Shown here piece after piece: positions 8,737 through 17,257 of a stretch of DNA of 64,000 nt (position 1 is its first letter; every line of letters starts with the position of its first letter). The stretch spans positions 1,385,989-1,449,988 of the forward strand of contig NZ_JH597773.1 of NCBI RefSeq assembly GCF_000243335.1, read 5' to 3'. The notes under the pieces are model-generated. The model was given only the letters and a program-made list of their open reading frames with translations, did no database searches and was not told the DNA's origin. Position numbers and translations under genes: made by a program. Source of the DNA: Leptonema illini DSM 21528. Lineage in GTDB: Bacteria > Spirochaetota > Leptospiria > Leptospirales > Leptonemataceae.

Positions 8737-10323
8737 ATGAAGCTGCCAGTAGAGAAAAGCTATGATGCGATCGTCATCGGTTCAGGTATCGGAGGTCTTG
8801 CCGTAGCGTCGCTACTTTCGCGCATCGGCAAGAAGCGCGTTCTTGTTCTTGAAAGACACTTCAAGGCCGGCGGCTTCACCCATATTTTCAAGCGCCATGA
8901 TTATCTGTGGGATGTGGGTATTCACTATATCGGCGGCATGCAGGAAGGCGGCATGCTGCGTCATCTTACCGATTTCATAACCGACGGCAAGGTGCAGTGG
9001 CAGCCGATGGCCAATCCGTTCGAACGCTTTGTCTATCCGGGCCTGACGTTTGACGTATATCATCCCGAGGAACGATTCCGGTCTGACCTGATCGCACGCT
9101 TTCCCGATGAGAAGGCGGCGATCGAGCAGTACTTCGATGACGTCAAGAAAATGGCCGGATGGTTCGGCATGCATGTGACGATGAAGAACATGCCGCCTCT
9201 ACTTGAAAAGATTGCCTCTCCGCTTCGCTCGGCGGGCATCAAGTCGGCTTTGATGACGACCGGCGAGTACATGGATACGCACTTTCGCGATCCGGCGCTC
9301 AAGGCCGTGCTCACGTCGCAGTGGGGCGATTATGGCCTGCCGCCTTCGCGCAGCGCCTTCGTCATTCATGCGCTCATCGTTACCCATTACTTCGACGGAG
9401 GCTTTTATCCCGTCGGAGGATCCGGAACCATCGCGGCAAGCATCATCCCGTCGATAAAAGAGCAGGGCGGCGAGGTGCTTCTCTGCCATGAGGTGCGCGA
9501 CATTCTCATGAAAGACGGCAGGGCCTGCGGGGTGCGGGCGATGGAAATCCAGGGCAACGAAGAAAAAGGCGAGCATGAGTTCTTCGCTCCTGTCATCATC
9601 TCTGATGCCGGCGCCCATACGACCTACACACGTCTTCTTCGCGATCATATTCCTGAAACGATGCGAGCGGAGGTCGATGTCGCCTATCGCGATACTGGCC
9701 TCAGTAACCTCACGCTTTATGTCGGGCTGAACGACAGCCCCGAAAAACTCGGCGTAAAGGGCGAGAACTACTGGATCTACACGGGCTTCGATCATGAAGA
9801 TAGCTTTGCCCGCCGAAACGAAATCCTCGAAGGACGGCCGGCCGGCGCCTACATCAGCTTTCCCTCTCTGAAAGACGCGAAGGCGCATAAACCGACGGCT
9901 GAAATCATCTGTTTCGTCGACTATGAGCCGTTCAAGAAATGGGCGACGCAGCCCTGGAAGAACCGAGACGAAGAATATCAGAAACTGAAATCACAGTTAA
10001 CCGATTCGATGCTGGACTTTGCCGAGAGGCATATCCCCGGATTCCGTTCGCTTGTCGCCTATACTGAGTTATCCACACCCGTAACAAACGAGCACTTCGC
10101 TAATCATGCCGCCGGTCAGATCTACGGCATCCCCTGCACGCCCGATCGTTTTCGTCGTGACTGGATGGGCGTGCGCACTCCTGTTGATGGCGTATATCTT
10201 ACCGGAGCCGACGCCTCCTCTCCGGGCTTTGCCGGCGCCCTGATGGGCGGTTACGGAGCGGCCGCCGTCGTACTTGGCCTGCGCGGGCTTCCAGGACTGT
10301 TACGTTCGGTCGTTAAGAGCTGA
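8737..10323 (+). CDS. FAD-dependent oxidoreductase, RetSat/phytoene desaturase-like
   Basis: A 528-residue flavoprotein. The N-terminal Rossmann motif is DAIVIGSGIGGLAVASLL (residues 10-27), followed by VLERHFKAGGFTHIF and DVGIHYIGG, and the C-terminal FAD motif is GVYLTGADASSPGFAGALMGG. This layout is typical of the CrtI / all-trans-retinol 13,14-reductase (RetSat) group, which saturate or desaturate polyene chains. The substrate is unknown; a carotenoid or fatty-acyl substrate is possible. A start at TTG 8701 would add 12 residues with AAAGG just upstream; I prefer ATG 8737 because MKLPVEKSYDA directly precedes the FAD motif. TTGACA at 8701 could instead be a promoter element. No crt genes are nearby. 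Confidence 0.85.
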   Translation: MKLPVEKSYDAIVIGSGIGGLAVASLLSRIGKKRVLVLERHFKAGGFTHIFKRHDYLWDVGIHYIGGMQEGGMLRHLTDFITDGKVQWQPMANPFERFVYPGLTFDVYHPEERFRSDLIARFPDEKAAIEQYFDDVKKMAGWFGMHVTMKNMPPLLEKIASPLRSAGIKSALMTTGEYMDTHFRDPALKAVLTSQWGDYGLPPSRSAFVIHALIVTHYFDGGFYPVGGSGTIAASIIPSIKEQGGEVLLCHEVRDILMKDGRACGVRAMEIQGNEEKGEHEFFAPVIISDAGAHTTYTRLLRDHIPETMRAEVDVAYRDTGLSNLTLYVGLNDSPEKLGVKGENYWIYTGFDHEDSFARRNEILEGRPAGAYISFPSLKDAKAHKPTAEIICFVDYEPFKKWATQPWKNRDEEYQKLKSQLTDSMLDFAERHIPGFRSLVAYTELSTPVTNEHFANHAAGQIYGIPCTPDRFRRDWMGVRTPVDGVYLTGADASSPGFAGALMGGYGAAAVVLGLRGLPGLLRSVVKS

Positions 10324-10386
10324 GACACGATGAGCGATGCACGGGCTGCCATACCTGATCCTGATATGATGAGAAGCCAGACCGGG

Positions 10387-10686
10387 CTAATCCTCGGCCG
10401 GCTCCCAGACATAGCTCTGCTCGGCAAAACCGCCGGCAAGCTGCACGGTCCACTGTCGTTTGCATTTCGAACATTCGCACTCGTATACGGTCAGATAGGT
10501 GCCCGGATCTTTACGAATCGAATGGATGATAATGTCGCTGCGCTTCGAGGGGATGCCTGATCCGCAACAGGGCATGTCGTCGTTCATAAGCAAGATGATT
10601 GCTTCGATCGCGACGATCCGATGACCGGAGTAAGTCAACTCGAAGTTTGAGGCAGCTCTTTCTGTGATACGGAAGATTTCCTGCAA
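10387..10686 (-). CDS. Small cysteine-rich hypothetical protein
   Basis: A 99-residue ORF with TTG start; family not recognised. It contains CCGSG near residues 41-45 and YECECSKCKRQWTV near 69-82, a spacing that could bind zinc (CxCxxC, with the CC pair upstream). The sequence looks like a real protein rather than a shadow: the opposite frame has no sensible features. It converges with the flavoprotein gene and is divergent from the TIP30-like gene. The start is uncertain because neither TTG 10686 nor the later ATG codons has a strong ribosome site. Confidence 0.5.
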   Translation of the reverse strand: MQEIFRITERAASNFELTYSGHRIVAIEAIILLMNDDMPCCGSGIPSKRSDIIIHSIRKDPGTYLTVYECECSKCKRQWTVQLAGGFAEQSYVWEPAED

Positions 10687-10742
10687 TCGTCTTTTATCGG
10701 TTCTATAGTGAAGTTAGAGCATGAAACTGAAAGGAGCGTTGT

Positions 10743-11390
10743 ATGAAAAAATGGAATGTCTTGATGGCCGGCGGAAGTGGCCTGGTCGGCACTGCAGCAA
10801 CGCAGCTACTGCTTGCCGATCCTCGACGCAGCGAGCTCTATTCCATACTGCGAAAGCCGGCTCCGTCTGGCGTGCAGCGCATCGCCCTTGATTCGCTCGA
10901 ACAGACTACCTTGCCGAACATAGATGTCGTCTGTATCGCCCTTGGAACGACCATAAAAAAAGCCGGATCACAGCAGGCCTTTCGGCAGGTGGACTATGAC
11001 CTTGTGTTAACCGTAGCACAGAAAGCCCGACAATCTGGGGCACGACGCTGTGTTGTCATTACGGCTCTCGGCTCTGATGCGAAGTCGTCGATCTTCTATA
11101 ACCGGGTAAAGGGCGAGGTGGAGCAGGCCTTGCAGGCGATGGGCTTCGAGCAGCTTGTCATACTGCGTCCTTCTCTGCTGCTTGGAGATCGACAGGAATC
11201 CAGAACGGGCGAAAGCCTGGGCCAGCTTGTAGCTCCGCTTCTCTCGCCTTTTCTGATCGGCGGACTGCGTCGCTATCGTCCGATTCAGTCCGATGTCGTA
11301 GCCCGGTGTATGGTAGAGTCGGCTCTTGATTCCGAATTTTCGCCGTCTGTAAAGATCCTTGAATCAGACGAGATCGCTGTAGGGCGGTAA
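10743..11390 (+). CDS. NAD(P)-binding atypical SDR, TIP30/HTATIP2-like
   Basis: A 215-residue single-domain Rossmann protein of the extended or atypical SDR type. The nucleotide motif is MAGGSGLVGTAATQLL at residues 8-23, CIALGTT is near 61-67, and the YNRVKGE segment near 120 supplies the usual Tyr and Lys pair. Length and motifs match TIP30/HTATIP2-like and YbjT-like oxidoreductases, whose substrates are mostly unknown. The ATG start is well supported by AAAGGAG ending seven bases upstream. Monocistronic; a repeat-rich non-coding stretch follows. Confidence 0.8.
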   Translation: MKKWNVLMAGGSGLVGTAATQLLLADPRRSELYSILRKPAPSGVQRIALDSLEQTTLPNIDVVCIALGTTIKKAGSQQAFRQVDYDLVLTVAQKARQSGARRCVVITALGSDAKSSIFYNRVKGEVEQALQAMGFEQLVILRPSLLLGDRQESRTGESLGQLVAPLLSPFLIGGLRRYRPIQSDVVARCMVESALDSEFSPSVKILESDEIAVGR

Positions 11391-11435
11391 AAATGGCCAT
11401 AGGGTTAACCACAGAAGCGACGAGAGGGTTTAGAG

Positions 11436-11470
11436 TTTACCACAGAGTGCTCTGAGGACGCAGAGAAATC
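11436..11470 (+). repeat. Degenerate CAGAG-type intergenic repeat, copy 1
   Basis: The stretch beginning TTTACCACAGAGTGCTCTGA and ending GACGCAGAGAAATC closely resembles sequences at 36341-36375 and 36598-36634, and the inverse of 36783-36812. The copies are about 80% alike by eye. Function is unknown; dispersed intergenic repeats of this kind are usually non-coding. Confidence 0.6.
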
Positions 11471-11567
11471 TTTAAGAGCAATAATCGTTGGTTTTGTTGG
11501 CGATCGTTATTGGCTCGAAAGATCATGTATACTACGGGAGTTTGCGGCTCCCTTAAAAGAATTTGTT

Positions 11568-11729
11568 GTCCACGAAAGGCACGAAAATCGCGAAATACGC
11601 GAACCTCGAGCACAGAAATTCACAGGTCATTTCTCAGAGGCTCCAGTGAATTCTCCGCAAAAGAGAAAAACCTTTTTGCAGCAAAATTCAGCATTGGTAT
11701 TTTTCGTGACCTTCGTGTTTTTCGTGGAC
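11568..11729. repeat. Fold-back element with 30-base inverted ends
   Basis: The left end GTCCACGAAAGGCACGAAAA (11568-11587 and on to 11597) is matched in inverse orientation by the right end, which reads CACGAAGGTCACGAAAAATA on the minus strand (11698-11729). Both ends contain iterated CACGAA units. Inner sequence pairs again in part (GAAATTCACAGG against CCAGTGAATTC), so the whole can fold into one long hairpin. No ORF inside. It resembles MITE-like or other palindromic intergenic elements. Confidence 0.6.
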
Positions 11730-11799
11730 TAAATCCTTTCCGGGCGGGGATAGAGAAACCCAGTCAGGCCAACTCGAATCCCGTCGAGATCTAAAAAAA

Positions 11800-11821
11800 G
11801 GACCCGGCCTGGGCCGGGTCC
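11800..11821 (-). terminator. Rho-independent terminator for FlaA-like transcript
   Basis: GGACCCGGCC and GGCCGGGTCC form a 9-10 bp stem. On the minus strand it is followed directly by a run of seven T, the classical intrinsic terminator layout. The nearest minus-strand gene is the FlaA-like gene ending at 12068. Confidence 0.85.
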
Positions 11822-12067
11822 GGAGGTGCGAAAACTCAAGGAGAAGCGGGGAACTCAAAAGAGCCCCTGAGACTTCTCAGTACCTTTCTTCCACCTCTGA
11901 TCGGCTTTGAATAAGCTCAAGCCAAAATCAAAACCGACCAGTTGGTTTCTTGGCGGGGCATTTAAACCCAGCATAGGAGAGAGCGAAAGGTGCTGTGAAC
12001 ATGCTTCACGAATAGATACGCATGACAGGCGTCTTTTTTTCAAAAAAATGATCCCACCCGAGAAAAA

Positions 12068-12772
12068 TCACCATTCGTCGACGACTTCTCCGCCTGGATA
12101 CCGGAGCCCCGAGAAGTCGCTGAGAATGAGCAGGCTATCAAACTGCAGAGATATGGCTCCAGGATCGGACTTGGGGTGCGAGTAGATCACAATGCCCTCA
12201 AAAGCGGCTCCGGTGCGGTGTGTGATGCGCCGGCCCATGCGGTGTAACTCCGCCGGCAGCGTCAGATCGAGGCGTCGCCAGCCCTTCCAGTAAAGACGGC
12301 CGGCATCGACCCTGATCAGGCGGCCGTCTGCATTGCGGAACAGAAACTCCAGGCGGTGCAGGTATTCCTGACTGCGCACCCAGACGGCCAGTCTGTAAGG
12401 CTGCCCTTCGATGCGGATGGGTTCGATAGGCTTAAATTGAAAGATCTGACGCCCCGGAACGGTGAACGAGGTCATCACAAGCAGGCTGCGACGGCTCTCG
12501 CGCTCCTGCCCGGTGAGCATGGATTCAAATCGAAAGGCCTCTTCGTCGCTCGAGTCATAGAGGTAGCGGATGTCGGCCAGCTCTGTCGATGGAGCATAGG
12601 GTCGGTAAGGCCTGTCTTCGAAGGGCTCGACGGTGAGGATGCGGTAGCGATCGTCCTTTGCAAGCTCCTGCCAGGCGCGCACGCTTGCAGGCGCATCATA
12701 GGCCGGCGGATACGAACGCGCCGACAGCGACGTCGCCGCTATGCCGAGCAGAAGTGCAAGTACAAGCCTCAC
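12068..12772 (-). CDS. Probable FlaA-type flagellar filament sheath protein
   Basis: A 234-residue exported protein with signal peptide MRLVLALLLGIAATSLSA (GTG start). The C-terminal two thirds fit spirochaete FlaA proteins: FQFKPIEPIRIEG, then LAVWVRSQEYLHRLEFLFRN, then DAGRLYWKGWRRLDLTLP, a 'FEGIVIYSHPKSDPG' segment and FDSLLILSDFSGLRYPG. FlaA forms the outer layer of the periplasmic flagellar filament. I judge FlaA2-like from memory of the pattern; another secreted jelly-roll protein is the alternative. It lies 18 bases after the pseudouridine synthase gene on the same strand and is followed by a good terminator, so the two are probably co-transcribed. No other flagellar gene is in the window. 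Confidence 0.65.
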   Translation of the reverse strand: MRLVLALLLGIAATSLSARSYPPAYDAPASVRAWQELAKDDRYRILTVEPFEDRPYRPYAPSTELADIRYLYDSSDEEAFRFESMLTGQERESRRSLLVMTSFTVPGRQIFQFKPIEPIRIEGQPYRLAVWVRSQEYLHRLEFLFRNADGRLIRVDAGRLYWKGWRRLDLTLPAELHRMGRRITHRTGAAFEGIVIYSHPKSDPGAISLQFDSLLILSDFSGLRYPGGEVVDEW

Positions 12773-12790
12773 ACTTACGTAACGGCAGAA

Positions 12791-13735
12791 TCAGTGATTT
12801 CTTGACCGTCTTTCCCGACGTCCGGGCCGGGACTTTCTGGCTCCGGTTGGGCGTTCCGTAGCGTCCTGGCGGCCCGTTGTCTTTCCCCTTACCGGGAAGC
12901 CGGTATGTCTTGCATCGGCCCTGCGAACAGACGGGTCCACGGCAACGGTCTCTTTGCCCGGCCATTTTATCTGGAAGACGTCGCCGAACGATGCAAGCGT
13001 CTGTGAAAACTGTGGCGTAAGATACTCCGCTCCGGATTCGGGCAGATGAAAGAAGCGATGCTCTTTATTGCCAAGACGAAAGGAAAGGGCGAGCGCATGC
13101 AGATACGTGCGATCCTCGGCTCGAGCGGCGTCGAAACGATCGTAGAAAGGATCGCCGAGAATGGGCGAGCCCAGGCTTTTCAGGATGACCCTGACCTGAT
13201 GAGTTTTTCCCGTTTCAGGCTTCACCAGAAAGAGACGCATCCCGGGACGGCGATCGGGAATCGAACGGCTTGTAAACCGTGTGCGCGAAGGAAACTCCAT
13301 CGTATGCGCAAGCTTGTAGGTGCCGCGCCGGCTTTTTACGATATCGCCTTCGATGAAGCCGTGACGCTTTTTAGGCGGATGCAGCGACAGCGCTACATAG
13401 ACTTTATGAATGCGGTTATGCCGGAACTCATTGCCGAGCAGATTGGCGTTGTTGCGCCCGCGAGCGAAAAGCAAAAGCCCGGACGTTATCCGATCGAGGC
13501 GATGAACGGGAAAGAGACGTTCTCCCTCGGGAATGCGCCCTTCTTCTTCCATGCGCCGTATGGCCTTGAGAAGATCGTGCTTCTTACCGTCTTCGTAGAA
13601 CGATAGATCTTCAGGCTTGTAGAATATAAGAAAATCGGGATCGGAATGAATGAGTCGCGGCTCTTTCTGCGCGGCCGGCAGAACGGGCTCTTCTTTCATT
13701 CGGCTCTCGGGTTTTTCGAAGTTTTCGCTGTTCAT
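12791..13735 (-). CDS. RluA-family pseudouridine synthase
   Basis: A 314-residue enzyme (with ATG at 13735) that isomerises uridine to pseudouridine in rRNA or tRNA. The catalytic motif HRLDRITSGLLLF is at residues 78-90 with D81 as the nucleophile; later KVYVAL, ETGKTHQVRVIL and LGDPFYD match the RluA fold. There is no S4 domain at the N-terminus. The C-terminal 40 residues are highly basic and low in complexity (GARKSRPGRRERRSRNH), a probable RNA-binding tail. The frame is open back to 14032 but that part lies antisense to the C69 gene; M at 13795 and M at 13735 are the realistic starts and neither has a clear ribosome site. The specific target site cannot be assigned. Confidence 0.85.
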   Translation of the reverse strand: MNSENFEKPESRMKEEPVLPAAQKEPRLIHSDPDFLIFYKPEDLSFYEDGKKHDLLKAIRRMEEEGRIPEGERLFPVHRLDRITSGLLLFARGRNNANLLGNEFRHNRIHKVYVALSLHPPKKRHGFIEGDIVKSRRGTYKLAHTMEFPSRTRFTSRSIPDRRPGMRLFLVKPETGKTHQVRVILKSLGSPILGDPFYDRFDAARAEDRTYLHALALSFRLGNKEHRFFHLPESGAEYLTPQFSQTLASFGDVFQIKWPGKETVAVDPSVRRADARHTGFPVRGKTTGRQDATERPTGARKSRPGRRERRSRNH

Positions 13736-13798
13736 ACGCAGTCTGGAAGTGCTCGGATTTCGCTTGCCCGCAGAAGGCCTGAAGGGCAGGATCATCCT

Positions 13799-15145
13799 AT
13801 GTGTGATACCTTTGTGGCCACGGGCTCCTTCACGTCCAGTGGGAATATGATCTTCGGTAAAAACTCCGACAGGGAGCCGAATGAATCGCAGTCTCTTGAG
13901 GTGCACGGTCCGCGCAGAGCGCAGGCAAAGCGCCGGCTGACCTTTATCGAGATTCCCGACGCCGACGCACATGCCGTCCTGCTCTGTCGTCCCTTTCATA
14001 TGTTTGGCGCCGAGATGGGACTGAACGAGCACGGCCTTGTTATCGGCAACGAGGCCGTATTCACGAAGCTGCCTCGCAAAAAGAAGAACGACGGTCTGAC
14101 GGGTATGGATTTAATCCGGCTGGCGCTGGAACGGGCGAAAACGACGGATCAGGCAGTCGAGGTCATCACATCGCTTCTTGAAGAATATGGTCAGGATGCG
14201 TGCGGCGGCTACGAAGACCGCAACATGTTCTATGATAATAGCTTTTTAATCGCCGACGGGAAGACGGCGCGGGTCCTTGAAACGGCAGGGCGCTACTGGG
14301 CCTCAAAACAATTCGATGGCTATTATGCCATCTCAAACGGCCTGACAATCGGCGAAGATTTTGATCTCAGCTCGAAGGAGCTGGCCGACCGAACGCTGAA
14401 AGATGGGTTACGTAGGAAATCGCAGCCCATGCATTTTGCCGGCGTTTTCTCTGATACCTTTTATACGACGATGGGCAAGTGCCGCGTGCGCCGTTCGCTC
14501 AGCGAGCAGAGAAGCTCCACACTGGCACGCAGCGGTTTCTCAGTGCAGGAGGCAATGGCCGTTCTGCGTTCGCATAACCCACAGCATCCGAATGATCCTT
14601 CACGAACGGGCATGGGTTCGCTATGCCTGCATGCGTCGGGGCTTCTTACGCCAAGCCAGACGACGGCCTCCCTTGTCGTCGAGGTCGGCAAACAGGGTTT
14701 ACAGACGATCTTCGCCACCGGCACGTCGTCCCCCTGCATCTCGCTTTTCAAACCTGTGGCGCCGCCCTCTGCGAAGCATCTGCTTGGTATCGAGGCCGAT
14801 GCTCCCGATCGTCCGACAGAGACGGGATGGGCCACTCCAGGCCGTGTGGAAGACCGCTCTCTCTGGTGGCAGCATGAAGGCCTGCACCGTCGCATCCTGG
14901 CATCGTACGCCGAGCTCGCTCCGCTTGTGTTGCCCGAGCGTGATGCAGCGGAACGACGCTTTACGGACGGCAGCGAATCCAATGTTGCATCGCTGAGCGA
15001 AATTGCTTTCAGCGAACACTTTCGACTGCTCTCGCTCTGGAAAGAAAGAGTACGGGATCGGCTGAAAAGCATCGCCCCGCCCATGCGTCCGCTCTATCGC
15101 CGTTACTGGAGTCGTAGAAACGCCGTGCTCAAAGAGGCGCTCTGA
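13799..15145 (+). CDS. C69-family (secernin-like) dipeptidase
   Basis: A 448-residue protein beginning MCDTFVATGSFTSSG, the N-terminal signature of C69 dipeptidases and secernins, in which the Met is removed and Cys2 becomes the N-terminal nucleophile. GKNSDREPNES follows at about residues 22-32, then GMNEHG-type GLNEHGLVIGNEAVF and the NSFLIAD segment. The ATG at 13799 is chosen because Cys must follow the initiator Met; GGCAGG lies eight bases upstream. No signal peptide, so cytoplasmic. It is divergent from the pseudouridine synthase gene with overlapping control regions. Acyl transfer rather than peptide hydrolysis is possible within the NTN-hydrolase fold. Confidence 0.85.
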   Translation: MCDTFVATGSFTSSGNMIFGKNSDREPNESQSLEVHGPRRAQAKRRLTFIEIPDADAHAVLLCRPFHMFGAEMGLNEHGLVIGNEAVFTKLPRKKKNDGLTGMDLIRLALERAKTTDQAVEVITSLLEEYGQDACGGYEDRNMFYDNSFLIADGKTARVLETAGRYWASKQFDGYYAISNGLTIGEDFDLSSKELADRTLKDGLRRKSQPMHFAGVFSDTFYTTMGKCRVRRSLSEQRSSTLARSGFSVQEAMAVLRSHNPQHPNDPSRTGMGSLCLHASGLLTPSQTTASLVVEVGKQGLQTIFATGTSSPCISLFKPVAPPSAKHLLGIEADAPDRPTETGWATPGRVEDRSLWWQHEGLHRRILASYAELAPLVLPERDAAERRFTDGSESNVASLSEIAFSEHFRLLSLWKERVRDRLKSIAPPMRPLYRRYWSRRNAVLKEAL

Positions 15146-15149
15146 ATAA

Positions 15150-15170
15150 GAACCTGATTCGGACAGGTTC
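15150..15170 (+). terminator. Terminator hairpin after dipeptidase gene
   Basis: GAACCTG and CAGGTTC form a 7-bp stem with loop ATTCGGA, followed by CCGGTTTT. It starts five bases after the stop codon. Confidence 0.6.
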
Positions 15171-15255
15171 CGGTTTTGCGTTCGGGCCTCAGATCTTGCA
15201 TCTCAGGGCCTGTGACTGAAGCCCGGCCCCCGCAGCAAGTTCTCACCGAGTGCCC

Positions 15256-16278
15256 TTACCTGCAGCTCGGGAAGAACTCGGGCGAGAGGGCGGCTCCTGG
15301 CGGCCAGGAGCCCGAGCCTTTCTGCACGCTCTCGACGCCAAGCAGCTCAAGCTGTGCCGAATGAAAGGCGAAGAGGTAACAGGTCAGCTTTTGGTGTTCT
15401 GCGGCGATTCCGTACTCCGCCATCTGCTCACTATCGGATGCACAAAGAAGCCGTCCGCGCGCATCGATATCGGTGCGCCTGATTTCGTCACGGTCAAGCT
15501 GCTTGAAGATGGCCGCATAGGGATTTCCAAGTCCATAGGTATTCCGTTCGGGAACAGTCCATTGCCTCAGAGGGCCAAGCAGCGGTAGAAGCTCTCTCTT
15601 ACAGGTATCAAAGCGGTCCGCAGAGGGCGCGCTGAAGCAGGCGGATTCTTTCTTGAGATGGCTGCGTGTTTCGTTCATGCCGAGCGGCAGGCTGATACTG
15701 CGATTTACCCGACCATCGGTGCCTGTGGCAACCTGCACCGTTGCTCCTCCTGTTTCGATGATGGCATGCGAGTTCGATCCTGTTTCGGAGTGAATGCTGC
15801 GCCAGGCAAGCAGGGCCTCTTCCTCTCCGCTGATGACGCGCACGGTGGCCGGCAGGCCAGTTTCAAAGATGGCCTCGGCAAGGCCCGTCATGGCAGTTTT
15901 CTGTGCAGAGGAACTGAGACGTCGAAAGCCTCCTGTGCCAAGAAGGCTGACATGGACGATGCGATTCTTCTGTGCTTCTGTAAGAGAGGCAAATCCACCT
16001 CGCAAGGCCTCTTTTGCCTTTTCAGGGGGTAAAGCGGCAAGTCCGTCATCGGCCACAACGGAGCGACATTCGCCCTGCTTGATCTTGCAGCTGTTTGATG
16101 ACGAGGACGTAAACTGCATGCGATACAGGCAGAAGCGCGTCCCCGAGGAGCCGGCATCGATGACCAGGTGCAGATCCCGGACGTCTGACTCGGGAAACGG
16201 GCCTTTGCCCGAGCAGTTCAGCGAGAAGCTGAAAAGAGAGAATAGAAGCAGAAAAGGGATGATGTTTTTTGATTGCAT
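15256..16278 (-). CDS. Apyrase-like (GDA1/CD39 or Ppx) lipoprotein
   Basis: With ATG at 16278 this is a 340-residue lipoprotein: MQSKNIIPFLLLFSLFSFSLN then C22. The mature part has the phosphate-binding motifs of the actin-fold nucleoside phosphatases: VIDAGSSGTRFCLYR (ACR1-like), LGTGGFRRLS (ACR2-like), GEEEALLAWRSI (ACR3-like) and IETGGATVQVATG (ACR4-like). These fit GDA1/CD39 apyrases somewhat better than cytoplasmic Ppx/GppA. It probably hydrolyses nucleoside tri- or diphosphates or polyphosphate outside the cytoplasm. The frame is open further back to 16395, but that would bury the signal peptide. It converges with the C69 gene. Confidence 0.75.
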   Translation of the reverse strand: MQSKNIIPFLLLFSLFSFSLNCSGKGPFPESDVRDLHLVIDAGSSGTRFCLYRMQFTSSSSNSCKIKQGECRSVVADDGLAALPPEKAKEALRGGFASLTEAQKNRIVHVSLLGTGGFRRLSSSAQKTAMTGLAEAIFETGLPATVRVISGEEEALLAWRSIHSETGSNSHAIIETGGATVQVATGTDGRVNRSISLPLGMNETRSHLKKESACFSAPSADRFDTCKRELLPLLGPLRQWTVPERNTYGLGNPYAAIFKQLDRDEIRRTDIDARGRLLCASDSEQMAEYGIAAEHQKLTCYLFAFHSAQLELLGVESVQKGSGSWPPGAALSPEFFPSCR

Positions 16279-16432
16279 GTTCGTCGAAAACAGAGGTCTC
16301 AGCCGGGCGCTGTCAACTGAAAGAACCGATGCTTCATTTTTTATTGTCTCTTTGCCGTTTGTGTTTACTTTTTTTTTGCCGGAAAACAGAGCCAAAAAAA
16401 ATTGCCTGGCAGGATCGGAGTGCTAAGTAAAG

Positions 16433-17257
16433 ATGAAAACGATGAGTGAACAGGGTGTAAAGCTGGGCTGGGGCTTCCTCACCGCAGAGATTGAGGAAGA
16501 TGCCCTTCTGCTGGATTGTCGCGGCGAAGAGGCCTTTGCCGTGTCGACGATTCGCGGAGCATACAGCGCGGCGAGCATTCGCAAGGCGCATGGTTCCGGT
16601 CCGAATTCGATGCTGAAGCTATCGGGCTTTGTGAAATCGATTCAGAAGCTGGCAGAGGATAAAAAGAGCGTCCTTATCTTTGATGAAGGTATGGGCATGT
16701 TTGCCGGCAAGATGGCCTGGGTTTTGAAAAGCGCCGGCATGAAAAACGTGATGATTCTCGGTCGGCGTTTCTCTGATCTGGATTCCTCTGATCTCGGCCC
16801 GGGAAAAGAGGTTTTGCTCGAACAGGAGCTGAAGTCGCCGATCAACTTTCGCGGCATCGTGCCCATCAGCCACGTGCAGACGAACCTGACCCGCGTGCAG
16901 CTCGTCGATGTGCGATCGCCAGAAGAATACGAAGGAACTCTTCCACGCCTTGTAACTCCGGAACCCGGTTCGCGTTGCGGTCGTATTCCAGGGTCGGTGA
17001 ACTATGACTGGCGATTGATCTATGACGAAGCCGGTAATATTCGCTCGCGTGTTGAAGTGGGTCGCGAGCTTCGAGCGGCGGGATTGATTCCCGAACGTCC
17101 GACCATCCTCTATGACTTCAACGGCGCTCGCGCCTCGATGATGGCCTTCCTCTTTCAGGAATGTAACTACAGGCATGTTGAGGTCTTCCTCGGTTCCTGG
17201 ATGGAATGGCGAAAGACCCGACTCCCGGCTCAGAACGCCCGCATCTGGAATCCCTGA
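16433..17257 (+). CDS. Double rhodanese-like protein lacking the active-site cysteine
   Basis: A 274-residue cytoplasmic protein with two rhodanese-type halves. The first has LLLDCRGEEAF near residues 25-35; the second has QLVDVRSPEEYEGTLP near 157-172, then HVEVFLGSWMEW. In thiosulfate or mercaptopyruvate sulfurtransferases the second active loop is CxxGxxA; here it reads YDFNGARAS near 226-234, with Asp in the place of Cys. The first-half loop (IFDEGMGMFAG) also lacks Cys. It is therefore probably not a classical sulfurtransferase. The stop codon overlaps the metG start (TGATG), so the two are translationally coupled. Confidence 0.8.
   Translation: MKTMSEQGVKLGWGFLTAEIEEDALLLDCRGEEAFAVSTIRGAYSAASIRKAHGSGPNSMLKLSGFVKSIQKLAEDKKSVLIFDEGMGMFAGKMAWVLKSAGMKNVMILGRRFSDLDSSDLGPGKEVLLEQELKSPINFRGIVPISHVQTNLTRVQLVDVRSPEEYEGTLPRLVTPEPGSRCGRIPGSVNYDWRLIYDEAGNIRSRVEVGRELRAAGLIPERPTILYDFNGARASMMAFLFQECNYRHVEVFLGSWMEWRKTRLPAQNARIWNP

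Larger units (their letters stand above)
11391..12067. other. Repeat-rich intergenic region without convincing gene
   Basis: 677 bases. It holds a short CAGAG-type repeat (11436-11470), a fold-back element (11568-11729) and a minus-strand terminator (11800-11821). A 62-codon minus-strand ORF at 11855-12043 starts 24 bases after the end of the FlaA-like gene and stops before that terminator; it has no recognisable feature and no good ribosome site, so it may simply be 3' untranslated RNA. The 94-codon plus-strand ORF 11510-11794 is the translation of repeats and is not believed. Confidence 0.6.

Noticed and set aside
11510-11794. 94-codon plus-strand ORF
   Set aside because: It is a translation of the fold-back repeat with a Cys/Arg-rich nonsense composition and no ribosome site.
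11761-11800. Possible tRNA T-arm (ACTCGAATCCCGTCGAG)
   Set aside because: No acceptor stem, anticodon arm or D arm could be paired around it.
11855-12043. 62-codon minus-strand ORF after the FlaA-like gene
   Set aside because: No feature or ribosome site; likely 3' untranslated RNA upstream of the terminator. It could still hide a small RNA.
13736-14032. 99-residue N-terminal extension of the pseudouridine synthase frame
   Set aside because: It is antisense to the well-supported C69 gene and lacks family similarity.
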